Below, piece after piece: positions 30,166 through 39,734 of a DNA stretch of 64,000 nt; positions within the stretch are counted from its first letter, which is position 1, and the number at the start of each line of letters is the position of its first letter. This stretch comes from Pseudomonadota bacterium (GTDB lineage Bacteria > Pseudomonadota > Alphaproteobacteria > Rhizobiales > Rhizobiaceae). Made by a program: the position numbers and the translations under genes. The notes under the pieces were generated by a model. That model made no database searches. It saw only the letters and a list, made by a program, of their open reading frames with translations, and was not told the origin of the DNA. The stretch spans positions 248,001-312,000 of the forward strand of contig JAIUPA010000034.1 of the NCBI GenBank assembly GCA_020161665.1, written 5' to 3'.

Positions 30166-31491
30166 ATGGCGGCAGTCCAGGAAGGCAAAGGCCAATCGGG
30201 TGAGGGCGTATCGGCGGCAATCAAGATGGCATCCTCAAAGCCGTTTTCCGCCTTCGAACGCCTCGTGGCCTGGCGTTATCTGCGCGCCCGCCGCAGGGAA
30301 GCCTTCATCTCGGTGATTGCCGGTTTCTCCTTCGCGGGCATCATGCTCGGCGTTGCCACGCTCATCATCGTCATGGCGGTGATGAACGGCTTCCGCACCG
30401 AACTCATTTCCCGCATGTTGGGTATGAACGGTCATATCGTGCTTCAGCCGATTGACTCGCCGCTCAGCGACTATCCCGAACTCGCCAAGAAGATTGCCGC
30501 CGTTCCGGGCGTCACCATGGCGCTTCCCATTGTGGAGGGCCAGGTGTTTGCCTCCGGCCGTTCGGTGGGCTCGGGAACCGGGGCGATTGTGCGCGGCATC
30601 CGCGCCGATGATCTGGTGAAAATTCCGGAAGTGGCGAACAACATCAAGGCGGGCGATCTGGTCGGCTATGCCGCCGGTGACGGCGTTCTGATCGGCCAGC
30701 GCATGGCCAATTCGCTCGGCATCATGCCGGGTGACAGCATCTCGCTTCTGGCACCGGAGGGCGACGTGACGCCCATGGGCACCAGCCCGCGCATCAAGGC
30801 CTACAAGGTCTCCGGCATCTTTGAAGTGGGCATGTCGGAATATGATTCCGGTATTATCTTCATGCCGCTTGAGGAAGCGCAGCTTTATTTCAATGTTGAG
30901 GGCATCGTCCAGAACATCGAGATATTCGTTCAACATCCCGACCGGGTTGAAGATTTGCGCGAACCGATCGAGACAGCGGCAGACCGACAGGTCTACCTTA
31001 CGGACTGGCGCCAGCGTCACCAGAGCTTCTTTTCCGCCCTGCAGGTTGAACGCAACGTGATGTTCATGATCCTCACGCTGATCGTGCTGGTGGCGGCGCT
31101 CAACATCATTTCCGGCCTCATCATGCTGGTGAAGGACAAGGGCAGCGACATCGCCATTTTGCGCACCATGGGCGCGACCTCCGGTGCCATTATGCGCATT
31201 TTCTTCATGACAGGTGCCGCCATCGGTACGGTGGGCACGTTCGCGGGCGTTCTTCTGGGCGTGATCGTCTGCCTCAATATCGAAAGCATTCGCAGCTTCT
31301 TCAGCTGGGTTTCCGGCACCGTGATCTTCGATCCGGAACTCTATTTCCTCAGCCAGTTGCCTGCGGAAATGAACGTGAGCGAAACCCTTTCCGTGGTCAT
31401 CATGGCCCTCACATTGTCGTTCCTCGCCACCATCTTCCCGGCCTGGCGCGCCTCGCGCCTCGATCCGGTGCAGGCGCTGCGCTACGAATAG
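30166..31491 (+). CDS. Lipoprotein-releasing ABC transporter permease LolC/LolE
   Basis: Inner-membrane permease of the Lol system that releases outer-membrane lipoproteins to LolA; 441 residues with an N-terminal helix, a large periplasmic domain and three C-terminal helices ([20 protein letters not shown] and two more). The family motif [20 protein letters not shown] is intact. The start is taken as ATG 30166; a later ATG at 30226 is possible, leaving out a 20-residue polar leader. Only one permease gene is present, so the transporter is probably a homodimer here, as in other bacteria with a single LolC/E-type gene. Confidence 0.9.
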   Translation: MAAVQEGKGQSGEGVSAAIKMASSKPFSAFERLVAWRYLRARRREAFISVIAGFSFAGIMLGVATLIIVMAVMNGFRTELISRMLGMNGHIVLQPIDSPLSDYPELAKKIAAVPGVTMALPIVEGQVFASGRSVGSGTGAIVRGIRADDLVKIPEVANNIKAGDLVGYAAGDGVLIGQRMANSLGIMPGDSISLLAPEGDVTPMGTSPRIKAYKVSGIFEVGMSEYDSGIIFMPLEEAQLYFNVEGIVQNIEIFVQHPDRVEDLREPIETAADRQVYLTDWRQRHQSFFSALQVERNVMFMILTLIVLVAALNIISGLIMLVKDKGSDIAILRTMGATSGAIMRIFFMTGAAIGTVGTFAGVLLGVIVCLNIESIRSFFSWVSGTVIFDPELYFLSQLPAEMNVSETLSVVIMALTLSFLATIFPAWRASRLDPVQALRYE

Positions 31492-31502
31492 GACCCCGTG
31501 TT

Positions 31503-32189
31503 TTGATCACCGACGCACCCGTGCTCAGACTTTCCAACGTCGACCGCCATTACGGGCAGGGCGAGACGCAACTGCGTATTCTCGACAAGGCTGATTTTGA
31601 GCTGCACGCCGGAGAAATGGTGGCGCTGGTTGCGCCGTCAGGAACGGGCAAGTCGACGCTTCTTCATGTCGCGGGGCTTCTGGAGCATCCCGATTCCGGC
31701 GAGGTCTATGTGAATGGCGTCGCCTGTGGCCATCTGGGGGATGATCGTCGCACGGCCATTCGCCGCAATGAAATCGGCTTCGTCTACCAGTTCCACCACC
31801 TTCTGCCGGAGTTTACGGCGCTGGAAAACATCATGATGCCGCAGTTGATTGCGGGTCTGGGCGGTAAGGATGCTGAGGCCCGCGCCGCGATGCTGCTCGA
31901 CTATCTGCGCATCGGTCATCGTGCCACACACCGCCCGGCAGAACTGTCCGGCGGTGAACAGCAGCGCGTGGCCATTGCCCGTGCGGTCGCCAATGCGCCG
32001 CTCGTACTGTTGGCCGATGAGCCGACCGGCAATCTCGACCCGCAGACGGCGCACTATGTCTTTGACGCGCTGGAAGCGCTTGTGCGCCAGTCAGGTCTCG
32101 CGGCGCTGATTGCCACGCACAATCTCGATCTCGCGGCACGCATGGATCGCCGCGTCACGATTGCCGAAGGCAAGATCGTTCCGTTCTGA
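31503..32189 (+). CDS. lolD: Lipoprotein-releasing ABC transporter ATPase LolD
   Basis: ATPase partner of the preceding permease, 228 residues. Walker A is APSGTGKST, the ABC signature [15 protein letters not shown], Walker [14 protein letters not shown], and the H-loop ATHNLDLA. The start is a TTG at 31503, eight bases after an AGGA sequence overlapping the permease stop; no ATG is available near the family's usual start. Confidence 0.93.
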   Translation: MITDAPVLRLSNVDRHYGQGETQLRILDKADFELHAGEMVALVAPSGTGKSTLLHVAGLLEHPDSGEVYVNGVACGHLGDDRRTAIRRNEIGFVYQFHHLLPEFTALENIMMPQLIAGLGGKDAEARAAMLLDYLRIGHRATHRPAELSGGEQQRVAIARAVANAPLVLLADEPTGNLDPQTAHYVFDALEALVRQSGLAALIATHNLDLAARMDRRVTIAEGKIVPF

Positions 32190-32321
32190 ACGCACGCCGT
32201 ACGCTGTTTCTCAGACCGATTCTGACCATAGACCGCCTGCCGCATTGAAACGCGGCTGGTGCTGTCATGTTCTGTTCTCGTCTGGTCAATGAGGCGCTTT
32301 GATCCCGCGCAAAGAATCCTG

Positions 32322-32350
32322 TTGACAATGGAACATAAAAAGAACAAACT
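32322..32350 (+). promoter_or_regulatory. LexA-controlled promoter of the 28-residue peptide gene
   Basis: A perfect TTGACA (-35, 32322-32327) is followed by a 17-base spacer and CAAACT (possible -10, 32345-32350). Between them lies GAAC-ATAAAAA-GAAC (32331-32345), a perfect match to the alphaproteobacterial LexA operator GAAC-N7-GAAC, placed where repressor would block RNA polymerase. The same operator form precedes dinB in this window. Confidence 0.8.
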
Positions 32351-32377
32351 AAAAACATAAGAGAACAGGAGACGGAA

Positions 32378-32464
32378 ATGACTGACATCATTCGTGACGT
32401 TGCCGCCTTTGCATCGATTGTCACCTTCATCGCGAGCGTATCCCTCATCGCTCTCTCGCTTTGA
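32378..32464 (+). CDS. SOS-controlled 28-residue membrane peptide (SidA/TisB-like by design)
   Basis: ATG with an excellent AGGAGA ribosome site five bases upstream, 28 codons, TGA stop. The peptide starts MTDIIRDVAAF and residues 9-28 are an unbroken hydrophobic, Ser/Ala/Ile/Leu/Val-rich stretch, enough for one membrane helix, with the charged end (D3, R6, D7) presumably cytoplasmic. A LexA box sits in its promoter, so it should be made on DNA damage. Caulobacter SidA (29 residues, stops division) and E. coli TisB (29 residues, depolarises the membrane) are made the same way; I cannot claim sequence homology to either. dnaE follows 200 bases on. Confidence 0.7.
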   Translation: MTDIIRDVAAFASIVTFIASVSLIALSL

Positions 32465-32492
32465 AGAGAGGCTAGGGCCATTCCCTGTCCAT

Positions 32493-32520
32493 GTCGGCTG
32501 GACTTGATGCCGACTTCATT
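32493..32520 (+). terminator. Possible weak terminator after the peptide gene
   Basis: GTCGGC / GCCGAC hairpin with a ten-base loop, followed by TTCATT. The T-run is poor, so read-through toward dnaE is possible. The rest of the gap to 32667 shows no gene. Confidence 0.35.
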
Positions 32521-32667
32521 TGTAGACCACAGTGCCAAAGTCACCCGATCGAGATTTCGGGGGATTGAGTCGTCCTTGCGATCCTTGCACACTTGAGGAA
32601 GTGGGCCGGGAAGGCGAGAACATCTTTCAGTCACCCGCTTGCAACGCGGCGGACGTTGGAGGTTTGA

Positions 32668-35600
32668 ATGGCAGAGGCGGTTGTGGAACGAAGCGGAGAA
32701 CGACAGCCGACACCGGGCTTTGTTCACCTGCGCCTGCATTCGGCCTATTCCCTTCTCGAAGGGGCGTTGCCGCTGAAAAAAGTGCTGGGCAAGGCCATTG
32801 CCGATGGTCAGCCCGCCATCGCAATAACCGACACGAACAACCTGTTTGTGGCGCTTGAGTTTTCGCAGAAAGCCATAGGTGACGGTCTCCAGCCGATTAT
32901 CGGCTGTCAGGTCTCCATCGATATGGAAGACGAAACGGCCGAGCGGCGCACGCCATCGCAGATGCTGGCCCGTTTGCCGTCCATCGTTCTCTTGGCGGCC
33001 GATGAGGCGGGCTATGAGCGGCTGGTCAGTCTTGTCAGCCGTGCCTATCTCGACGGAGAGGGCGGTGGTGCGATCCATATCACCGCCTCTTGGCTTCGTG
33101 AGGCCTCGAATGCCGGATTGATCGCGCTGACCGGCGCGTCAAGCGGTCCGGTGGATATGGCCTTGAAGGAAGGCCATGCCCCACTTGCCGAAAGCCGGCT
33201 TCTGTTCCTGAAGGAGGTATTCGGCGATGGTCTTTATGTCGAGCTTCAGCGTCACGGACGCTCGGATCGTCGGCTGGAAGCGAAACTGATCGAGCTGGCC
33301 TATCGCCATGATCTGCCGCTGGTGGCCACCAATGAAGCGTTCTTCCCGTCGAAGGGGGATTTCGAGGCGCACGACGCGCTGATGGCCGTGGCCCATAACG
33401 CCATGGTCTCCGATGACAGCCGCTTTCGTCTGACGCCCGATCATTACCTGAAAAGCCGCAAGGAAATGGCGGAGCTTTTCGCCGACCTTCCGGAAGCGCT
33501 AGAAAATACAGTTGAGATTGCCAAACGCTGCTCCTTCGTCCTGAAGACACGCAAACCCATCCTGCCACGCTTCACCGGGGCCACCGACGACGCGGCGGAG
33601 GCCGAGCGGGCCGAATCTGAAGAGTTGAAGCGTCAGGCCTGGGAAGGTCTGGATGAGCGTATCCGCACGCTTGGCATTGCCGATGGTCATGATGAGAAGG
33701 ATTATCGCGATCGGCTCGAATTCGAGCTTTCGGTGATCGAGCGCATGAAGTTCCCCGGCTACTTCCTGATCGTGGCGGACTTCATCAAATGGGCCAAGAG
33801 CCAGGACATTCCGGTCGGCCCGGGCCGTGGTTCGGGTGCCGGCTCACTTGTGGCCTATGCGCTGACCATCACCGACGTTGACCCGTTGCGTTTCTCGCTG
33901 CTGTTCGAACGCTTCCTCAACCCTGAACGCGTGTCGATGCCGGACTTTGATATCGACTTCTGTCAGGACCGCCGCGAAGAGGTCATTCGCTACGTTCAAC
34001 GCAAATACGGGCGTGAACAGGTGGCACAGATCATTACCTTCGGTTCGCTGCAGGCGCGCGCCGCCTTGCGCGACGTGGGGCGTGTTCTGGAAATGCCTTA
34101 TGGTCAGGTCGACAAGATCTGCAAGCTCGTGCCCAACAATCCGGCCAATCCCACGCCGCTTTCCAAGGCCATTGATGAGGAGCCGCGCCTGAAGGAGGAG
34201 GCGGAGAAGGAGCCGGTTGTCGCACGGCTTCTCGATATCGCCCAGAAGATCGAGGGGCTTTACCGCCACGCCTCGACGCACGCCGCCGGGATCGTCATCG
34301 GCGACCGTCCGTTGTCGCAACTCGTGCCGATGTACCGCGATCCGCGCTCCGATATGCCGGTCACCCAGTTCAACATGAAATGGGTCGAGCAGGCCGGTCT
34401 GGTGAAGTTCGACTTCCTCGGCCTGAAGACGCTGACCGTTCTGAAGAGGGCAGTCAATTTCATCGCGCGTCACGGCATTGATGTCGATCTGTCGGCCATC
34501 CCGCTGGATGATCGCAAGACCTATGAAATGCTGTCGCGCGGCGAAACGGTGGGCGTGTTTCAGGTGGAAAGTGCGGGCATGCGCAAGGCCCTCATCGGCA
34601 TGCGGCCCGACTGTATCGAGGATATTATTGCCCTCGTGGCACTGTATCGCCCCGGCCCGATGGAGAATATTCCGGTCTATAACGCCCGCAAGCACGGCGA
34701 GGAGGAACTGGCTTCCGTTCACCCGAAGATCGACTACCTGCTGAAGGAAACGCAGGGCGTGATCGTCTATCAGGAACAGGTGATGCAGATCGCGCAGGTG
34801 CTGTCCGGCTATTCGCTCGGCGAGGCCGATCTCTTGCGCCGCGCCATGGGTAAGAAGATCAAGGAGGAGATGGACAAGCAGAGCGCCCGCTTTGTCGACG
34901 GCGCCATGAAAAATGGTGTCTCCAAGGCGCAGGCTGAAACCATCTTCGAGCTTCTCGCCAAGTTCGCCAACTACGGCTTCAACAAGTCGCACGCGGCGGC
35001 CTATGCCATCGTGTCCTATCAGACGGCCTTTCTGAAGGCGCATTATCCGGTTGAGTTCATCGCGGCGTCGATGACGCTGGATATGGCCAACACCGATAAG
35101 GTCAACGACTTCCGGCAGGATGCCCAGCGGCTCGGGATCGACATCATTCCGCCGTCTGTGCAGACCTCTTACCGCCATTTCGAGCCGGGTGAGAACCGTA
35201 TCTATTACGCGCTGGCCGCCGTGAAGGGCGTCGGCGATGCGGTGGTGGAGCACATTGTGGCGGTGCGCGGCGACACGCCGTTCAAGAGCATCGAGGATTT
35301 CTGCCTGCGCATTGATCCGAAGCAGGTCAATCGACGCGTTCTGGAAAGCCTGATTTCGGCAGGTGCCTTCGATTGCTTCGGCCATGATCGGGCAGCCCTG
35401 ATCGGTGGCATGGATCGCATTCTGGGTTTTGCCCAGCGCGCGCAGGAAAATCGCACCAGCGGCCAGTCGGATATGTTTGGCCTGAGTTCCGGAGGGGCGG
35501 AGGAAAAGATCGTCCTGCCGTCCTTTACGCCCTGGTTGCCCTCGGAAAAGCTGATGCGGGAATTTGCCGTGCTGGGCTTTTATCTGTCGGCCCACCCGCT

Positions 35601-36162
35601 GGATTCCTACCGGGCCATTCTGGCGCGCATGCGGGTGCAGACCTTTGCCGATTTTTCGCTGGCGGTGAAGCATGGTGCCACCGCCGGGCGTCTGGCTGGA
35701 ACGGTGACGGGCAAGCAGGAGCGCAAGACCCGCACAGGCAACAAGATGGGGATCGTGACCTTCTCGGATTCGACCGGGCAGTTTGAGGCCGTGCTGTTTT
35801 CCGAGGCGCTCAACCAGTATCGCGATATTCTCGAGCCGGGCCAGTCTCTGGTCATTACCGTGCAGGCGGATGAGCGTCCGGAAGGGATTGGCCTGCGCAT
35901 CCAGACGGTGCAGTCGCTGGAAGAAAAATCGGTCCAGATGCAGAAGGAGTTGCGCATCTTCGCGCGTGATTGCTCACCACTGAAGTCGGTGGAAAAGCAT
36001 CTCTCGGTGAAGGGCGATGGCGAGGTTTCCTTCATTCTGATCAAGGATGACGGGCGTCGCGAAATCGAGGTGGGCCTGCCGGGACGCTATCGTATCTCTC
36101 CGGAAATCGCGGCGGCCTTGCGGGCCTCGCCGGGCGTCATCGATATCGAGCTGGTTTCGTGA
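32668..36162 (+). CDS. dnaE: DNA polymerase III subunit alpha
   Basis: Replicative DNA polymerase, 1164 residues, the length of DnaE1 rather than the SOS-mutagenesis DnaE2 (about 1080). The N-terminal PHP domain opens with VHLRLHSAYSLLEGA; catalytic aspartates are in PDFDIDFCQDRREEVI (about residue 425); GPGRGSGAGSLVAYAL and the helix-hairpin-helix and OB-fold regions (GRLAGTVTGKQERKTRTGNK) follow. A GGAGG ribosome site precedes the ATG. A bidirectional terminator closes the unit. Confidence 0.97.
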   Translation: MAEAVVERSGERQPTPGFVHLRLHSAYSLLEGALPLKKVLGKAIADGQPAIAITDTNNLFVALEFSQKAIGDGLQPIIGCQVSIDMEDETAERRTPSQMLARLPSIVLLAADEAGYERLVSLVSRAYLDGEGGGAIHITASWLREASNAGLIALTGASSGPVDMALKEGHAPLAESRLLFLKEVFGDGLYVELQRHGRSDRRLEAKLIELAYRHDLPLVATNEAFFPSKGDFEAHDALMAVAHNAMVSDDSRFRLTPDHYLKSRKEMAELFADLPEALENTVEIAKRCSFVLKTRKPILPRFTGATDDAAEAERAESEELKRQAWEGLDERIRTLGIADGHDEKDYRDRLEFELSVIERMKFPGYFLIVADFIKWAKSQDIPVGPGRGSGAGSLVAYALTITDVDPLRFSLLFERFLNPERVSMPDFDIDFCQDRREEVIRYVQRKYGREQVAQIITFGSLQARAALRDVGRVLEMPYGQVDKICKLVPNNPANPTPLSKAIDEEPRLKEEAEKEPVVARLLDIAQKIEGLYRHASTHAAGIVIGDRPLSQLVPMYRDPRSDMPVTQFNMKWVEQAGLVKFDFLGLKTLTVLKRAVNFIARHGIDVDLSAIPLDDRKTYEMLSRGETVGVFQVESAGMRKALIGMRPDCIEDIIALVALYRPGPMENIPVYNARKHGEEELASVHPKIDYLLKETQGVIVYQEQVMQIAQVLSGYSLGEADLLRRAMGKKIKEEMDKQSARFVDGAMKNGVSKAQAETIFELLAKFANYGFNKSHAAAYAIVSYQTAFLKAHYPVEFIAASMTLDMANTDKVNDFRQDAQRLGIDIIPPSVQTSYRHFEPGENRIYYALAAVKGVGDAVVEHIVAVRGDTPFKSIEDFCLRIDPKQVNRRVLESLISAGAFDCFGHDRAALIGGMDRILGFAQRAQENRTSGQSDMFGLSSGGAEEKIVLPSFTPWLPSEKLMREFAVLGFYLSAHPLDSYRAILARMRVQTFADFSLAVKHGATAGRLAGTVTGKQERKTRTGNKMGIVTFSDSTGQFEAVLFSEALNQYRDILEPGQSLVITVQADERPEGIGLRIQTVQSLEEKSVQMQKELRIFARDCSPLKSVEKHLSVKGDGEVSFILIKDDGRREIEVGLPGRYRISPEIAAALRASPGVIDIELVS

Positions 36163-36176
36163 TGACGACAAATAAG

Positions 36177-36206
36177 AAAACCGCATCAAAGGCTTGATGC
36201 GGTTTT
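36177..36206. terminator. Bidirectional terminator between dnaE and the L,D-transpeptidase
   Basis: AAAACCGCATCAA / TTGATGCGGTTTT, a 13-bp perfect inverted repeat with an AGGC loop, between two convergent genes. A-run and T-run make it work on both strands. Confidence 0.92.
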
Positions 36207-36228
36207 GTGACTCACTTTCGCAAGCGCA

Positions 36229-37485
36229 TCAACCTTTGGGTTTGGCCGGTGCTGCGTGGGTTACCGTTACGAAATCCGTGCCAATGCCGGTTTCCGGTGA
36301 AAGATTGTTGTCGGTAATCGTCAACGAGCTTCCAGCCACCATGGAACGCTCCACGCGCTCGCGAATCTCTGGCGGAATTTCGATGCGGTCGAGCGCATTC
36401 GTGGCGGCGTTCATATCCAGCTGGCCAAGGCGCTGTGTGATACCGAGCCGCTTCAGCGTGGCGTCCGACAGGTTGTTTTCGAGCGAGATCGTCGTCCAGT
36501 CGGCACTGCCGGTCGCCGCATTGGCCTCGACCGCGAGATAGAGGTGGGTGCCCAGCTCCTTTTCAGGCTCGCGAATGCTGACGGGGGTGTCAAAAAGCGG
36601 CTTGAAATTCTGGCGCACGAAAAGCTGACCATTGGGTGGCGCTCTCTTGCCCGCCGCCGCATAGAGCGCCGTGAGGAAGCCGGGCTCCAGCACTGACTTT
36701 CCAGCCGGAAGGGCCTTGGCGAGACGGAACGCATTGGCGGCAATCTGGGTGTTACGCCCTGCGACACCATCGGGTGTTCCAGCCTCGAAGCCCAACTGGT
36801 TGAGCAGCGTCTGAACGTCGACAATTTGATCGCGGTCGCTGCGACGCGTGATGAGGATGCGCAAGGGGCGTTCGTTGGACGTCTTCCGGGCGGCGTCGGG
36901 CGGTGGGAGTCTGGAGATTTCGTTGGCGGCGACTTCGACCGGCGCGCCGTCAATGGCCACCTGCGTCGGGCGCAGCGCCGTATCGGTCAGCAGCGTGTCG
37001 TCGTTGGTCGGGGCCTTGGGCTTGAAGAGAAGCGCATGGCTGATGGGCATGGGCACAACCGGCGCATCGGAAATGACCACATGCGCGCCACGTTCCGTCA
37101 TGTCGAACAGCGTGCGGGCAAACTTGCCGGGCAGGCGCACGCAGCCGTGTGAGGCCGGGTAGGCCGGCACATGCTTTGATTCGTGGAGCGCAATGCCGGA
37201 CCATGTCAGGCGCTGCATGAACGGCATGGGCGAACCGGAATAGATGTTGGATTCGTGATATTTCCGCTTTTCCAGAATGGAAAAGATGCCCGTCGGGGTC
37301 GAATGCCCGGCTTTGCCCGTCGAGACATTTGACGTGGCGACCTGCTCGCCATTGCGATAGACGGCCAGCGACTGGCGGCTTTTCGAAACCACGATCTGGA
37401 GAATTTCATCATCGGCGGCGAGAACACCCCCTGACGATACGACAAGCGGGATCAGCCCGAGACAGAGTACGAGACGCGAAACCAT
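36229..37485 (-). CDS. L,D-transpeptidase family protein
   Basis: Exported YkuD-type enzyme that cross-links peptidoglycan or anchors proteins to it; 418 residues. A signal peptide (MVSRLVLCLGLIPLVVSSGG, cut near VLAA) leads into the YkuD domain with the catalytic motif HESKHVPAYPASHGCVRLPG, nucleophile Cys115 and His101/His113. The C-terminal half has a peptidoglycan-binding-like stretch (VDVQTLLNQLGFEAGTPDGV) and a low-identity tail. It lies convergent to dnaE and just downstream of dinB on the same strand. Confidence 0.9.
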   Translation of the reverse strand: MVSRLVLCLGLIPLVVSSGGVLAADDEILQIVVSKSRQSLAVYRNGEQVATSNVSTGKAGHSTPTGIFSILEKRKYHESNIYSGSPMPFMQRLTWSGIALHESKHVPAYPASHGCVRLPGKFARTLFDMTERGAHVVISDAPVVPMPISHALLFKPKAPTNDDTLLTDTALRPTQVAIDGAPVEVAANEISRLPPPDAARKTSNERPLRILITRRSDRDQIVDVQTLLNQLGFEAGTPDGVAGRNTQIAANAFRLAKALPAGKSVLEPGFLTALYAAAGKRAPPNGQLFVRQNFKPLFDTPVSIREPEKELGTHLYLAVEANAATGSADWTTISLENNLSDATLKRLGITQRLGQLDMNAATNALDRIEIPPEIRERVERSMVAGSSLTITDNNLSPETGIGTDFVTVTHAAPAKPKG

Positions 37486-37547
37486 ACGAAACTGTCCTTA
37501 CGCAATACACAGGCTTCCAGTTTATGCGGCAATGCTTAAGGAAGTTT

Positions 37548-38852
37548 TCAACGTGTTTTGGGGCCGGGTTTGCGTGTTTCGAAGGTATAACCTGTTTCGA
37601 TGGCTGCCCCGCCGAACTTGTCGCGCAGGCGATCCATGGCGGCTTCGGCCTTGGCGCGCCGCCCGGCCTGCGGGTCAACCAGATCCGGCGGGTCGGCAAG
37701 GCGCGGCTCGCAAAGGTCCGTCACCCCAATGCCGATCAGCCGGAAGGCGTCCGTCCCCGTTTCCTTTTCAAGAAGAGAAAGGCCGGTGCGGAAAATGCGG
37801 TCGGCCAGCTGCGTCGGGTCTTCCAGACGCCGGTTTCGCGTGCGCTGGCGAAAATCGCCGGTCTTCAGCTTCAAAACCACGGTCCAGCCTGCCACCTCTT
37901 TGGCCTTCAGGCGCTTGGCCACTTTTTCGCTGAGGGAGCGCAGCACGGGCACCAGCGCATCGTGGCTGCGAATATCGTCATCAAACGTGGTTTCGGCGGA
38001 GATGCTGCGGGCTTCCTCATCCGGCTCGACGCGCCGGTCATCGAGACCGCGTGAGAGGCGGAACAGACGCTGGCCCATGCTGCCATAGCGGCGCATCAGG
38101 TCGCCTTCATCCATGGTCTGCAACTGGCCGATGGTCATGATGCCATCCGCTTCCAGCTGGCCACCCAGCGCCTTGCCGACGCCCCAGATGGATCGCACCG
38201 GGCGTGGTGCCAGAAAGGCAAGCGCTTCCTGTCGTCCAATCACTGCAAAGCCGCGGGGCTTGTCGAGGTCCGAAGCGGTCTTGGCGAGAAACTTGCAGTA
38301 GGAGAGGCCGACCGAGGCCGATATGCCCACTTCGCTCTCCACACGCCGGGAAAACCGGGCCAGAACCCGCGCCGGCGGGTCGTGGTGCAGAAGCTCGGTC
38401 CCGGAAAGATCGAGAAAAGCCTCATCAATGGACAGGGGCTGAACAAGCGGCGTCAGATCCAGCATCATCTGGCGAACCTGCCGCCCGACCTTGGCGTATT
38501 TCTCCATGTTGGGCTTGATGACGACCGCTTCGGGGCACGCCTCAAGCGCCTTGAACATCGGCATGGCCGAGCGCACCCCGTGGATGCGGGCGATATAGCA
38601 GCATGTAGAGACGACGCCGCGCTTGCCGCCGCCGATGATCACCGGCTTGTCGGCAAGCTCCGGGTTATCGCGCTTTTCCACGGAGGCATAAAAGGCATCG
38701 CAATCGATATGTGCGATGGAAAGGGAGCCGAGTTCCGCATGGTAGAGCAGGCGCGGACTGCCGCACTGGACACAGCGCCGCCGTTCCGGCTTTTGCGTTG
38801 CCAGGCAATCTCGACAAAATCCGGCAAGCCTCTCAAGGCCATTGTCTTGCAT
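37548..38852 (-). CDS. dinB: DNA polymerase IV with N-terminal zinc-ribbon-like segment
   Basis: Y-family translesion polymerase, 434 residues. Catalytic carboxylates are Asp50/Asp52 ([13 protein letters not shown]) and Asp143/Glu144 ([13 protein letters not shown]); fingers, thumb and little-finger regions follow. The first 45 residues are extra compared with E. coli DinB and contain Cys13-x2-Cys16 and Cys27-x2-Cys30, a zinc-ribbon pattern I recall in rhizobial DinB proteins. A LexA box lies 12 bases before this ATG, so the gene is SOS-controlled and its mRNA leader must be very short. Confidence 0.94.
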   Translation of the reverse strand: MQDNGLERLAGFCRDCLATQKPERRRCVQCGSPRLLYHAELGSLSIAHIDCDAFYASVEKRDNPELADKPVIIGGGKRGVVSTCCYIARIHGVRSAMPMFKALEACPEAVVIKPNMEKYAKVGRQVRQMMLDLTPLVQPLSIDEAFLDLSGTELLHHDPPARVLARFSRRVESEVGISASVGLSYCKFLAKTASDLDKPRGFAVIGRQEALAFLAPRPVRSIWGVGKALGGQLEADGIMTIGQLQTMDEGDLMRRYGSMGQRLFRLSRGLDDRRVEPDEEARSISAETTFDDDIRSHDALVPVLRSLSEKVAKRLKAKEVAGWTVVLKLKTGDFRQRTRNRRLEDPTQLADRIFRTGLSLLEKETGTDAFRLIGIGVTDLCEPRLADPPDLVDPQAGRRAKAEAAMDRLRDKFGGAAIETGYTFETRKPGPKTR

Positions 38853-38863
38853 GGCAAAATCTG

Positions 38864-38878
38864 GAACATATGTTGAAC
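38864..38878 (-). promoter_or_regulatory. LexA box of dinB
   Basis: GAAC-ATATGTT-GAAC on the plus strand, a perfect GAAC-N7-GAAC operator, ending 12 bases upstream of the dinB start (minus strand). Compare GAAC-ATAAAAA-GAAC at 32331. Confidence 0.85.
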
Positions 38879-38948
38879 AAATTCACTGTATGCGCCGGTC
38901 TCGGCAGGCGCAAGATGGGGCAAGGGCGTTTCCCACCATGCTGAACGT

Positions 38949-39254
38949 TCAATACTCGCCCGAATCAAGACCGCCATTCAGCGTGTGCCAGGCTGCGGCG
39001 ATGGCTTCCGGGCGTATGCCGCTTTCGGCAGAAAAGCGCAGAAGATCGGCTTCGTTGCCCATGAGGAAATCAAGCACGCCGCCCAGAAAGCCGGGCTCGC
39101 TGGCCACCGCCGCCACCTGGTCCGTCGTCATGCCGGAAAGAGCCATGAAGCGAAGGAATAAATCCTCCTCACCGGCAAGCCAAGCCAGTGCCGTGAGTGC
39201 CAATGTGTCCGAATCCGGATCAATTTTGCGAGGTTGTTTGAAATTGCCGATCAT
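38949..39254 (-). CDS. DUF3572 family protein
   Basis: Soluble protein of 101 residues, no signal peptide. Segments such as ALTALAWLAGEEDLFLRFMA and GFLGGVLDFLMGNEADLLRF match the DUF3572 family as I know it from alphaproteobacteria, where it is usually a neighbour of divK/pleD. The function is unknown. It is divergent from divK with 91 bases between them. Confidence 0.85.
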   Translation of the reverse strand: MIGNFKQPRKIDPDSDTLALTALAWLAGEEDLFLRFMALSGMTTDQVAAVASEPGFLGGVLDFLMGNEADLLRFSAESGIRPEAIAAAWHTLNGGLDSGEY

Positions 39255-39345
39255 TCGAAGCCCGGAATTACCTATTTTTCAACTAAATCGCGCTAGCTTT
39301 CTCTCAGAGGGACGCGCGATTTTGTGCGAGCGAAGGACATGAAGC

Positions 39346-39717
39346 ATGCCCAAGCAGGTTTTGATTGTAGAAGACAACGAGCTGAACATGAAGCTCTTTC
39401 GCGATCTTATCGAGGCCTCGGGCTATCAGACAATCCAGACCCGCAATGGTATGGAGGCGCTTGATCTGGCGCGCAAGCATCGTCCCGATCTCATTCTCAT
39501 GGATATTCAGTTGCCGGAAGTGTCCGGCCTTGAAGTCACCAAATGGCTGAAGGAAGACGATGAACTGCACGTGATTCCGGTCATTGCCGTTACCGCATTT
39601 GCGATGAAGGGCGATGAAGAGCGGATCCGTCAGGGCGGCTGCGAGGCCTATGTTTCCAAGCCGATTTCCGTGCCGAAATTCATTGAAACCATCAAGACCT
39701 ATCTTGGCGATGCGTAA
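39346..39717 (+). CDS. divK: Single-domain response regulator DivK
   Basis: Cell-cycle phospho-signalling protein, 123 residues, receiver domain only. Acidic pocket Glu9/Asp10 ([13 protein letters not shown]), phospho-acceptor Asp53 ([13 protein letters not shown]), Thr in VTAFAMKGD and Lys105 (YVSKPIS) are all present. In Caulobacter DivK acts with DivJ, PleC and DivL to control CtrA; the same job is expected here. It is 17 bases before pleD, so the two form an operon. Confidence 0.95.
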   Translation: MPKQVLIVEDNELNMKLFRDLIEASGYQTIQTRNGMEALDLARKHRPDLILMDIQLPEVSGLEVTKWLKEDDELHVIPVIAVTAFAMKGDEERIRQGGCEAYVSKPISVPKFIETIKTYLGDA

Positions 39718-39734
39718 AGCGTAAGGACAACAGC

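Noticed and set aside
32668..36162. dnaE as the SOS-mutagenesis polymerase DnaE2 because of the LexA box nearby
   Set aside because: Length 1164 and N-terminal sequence are those of the replicative DnaE1, no imuA/imuB genes are adjacent, and the LexA box belongs to the short peptide gene.
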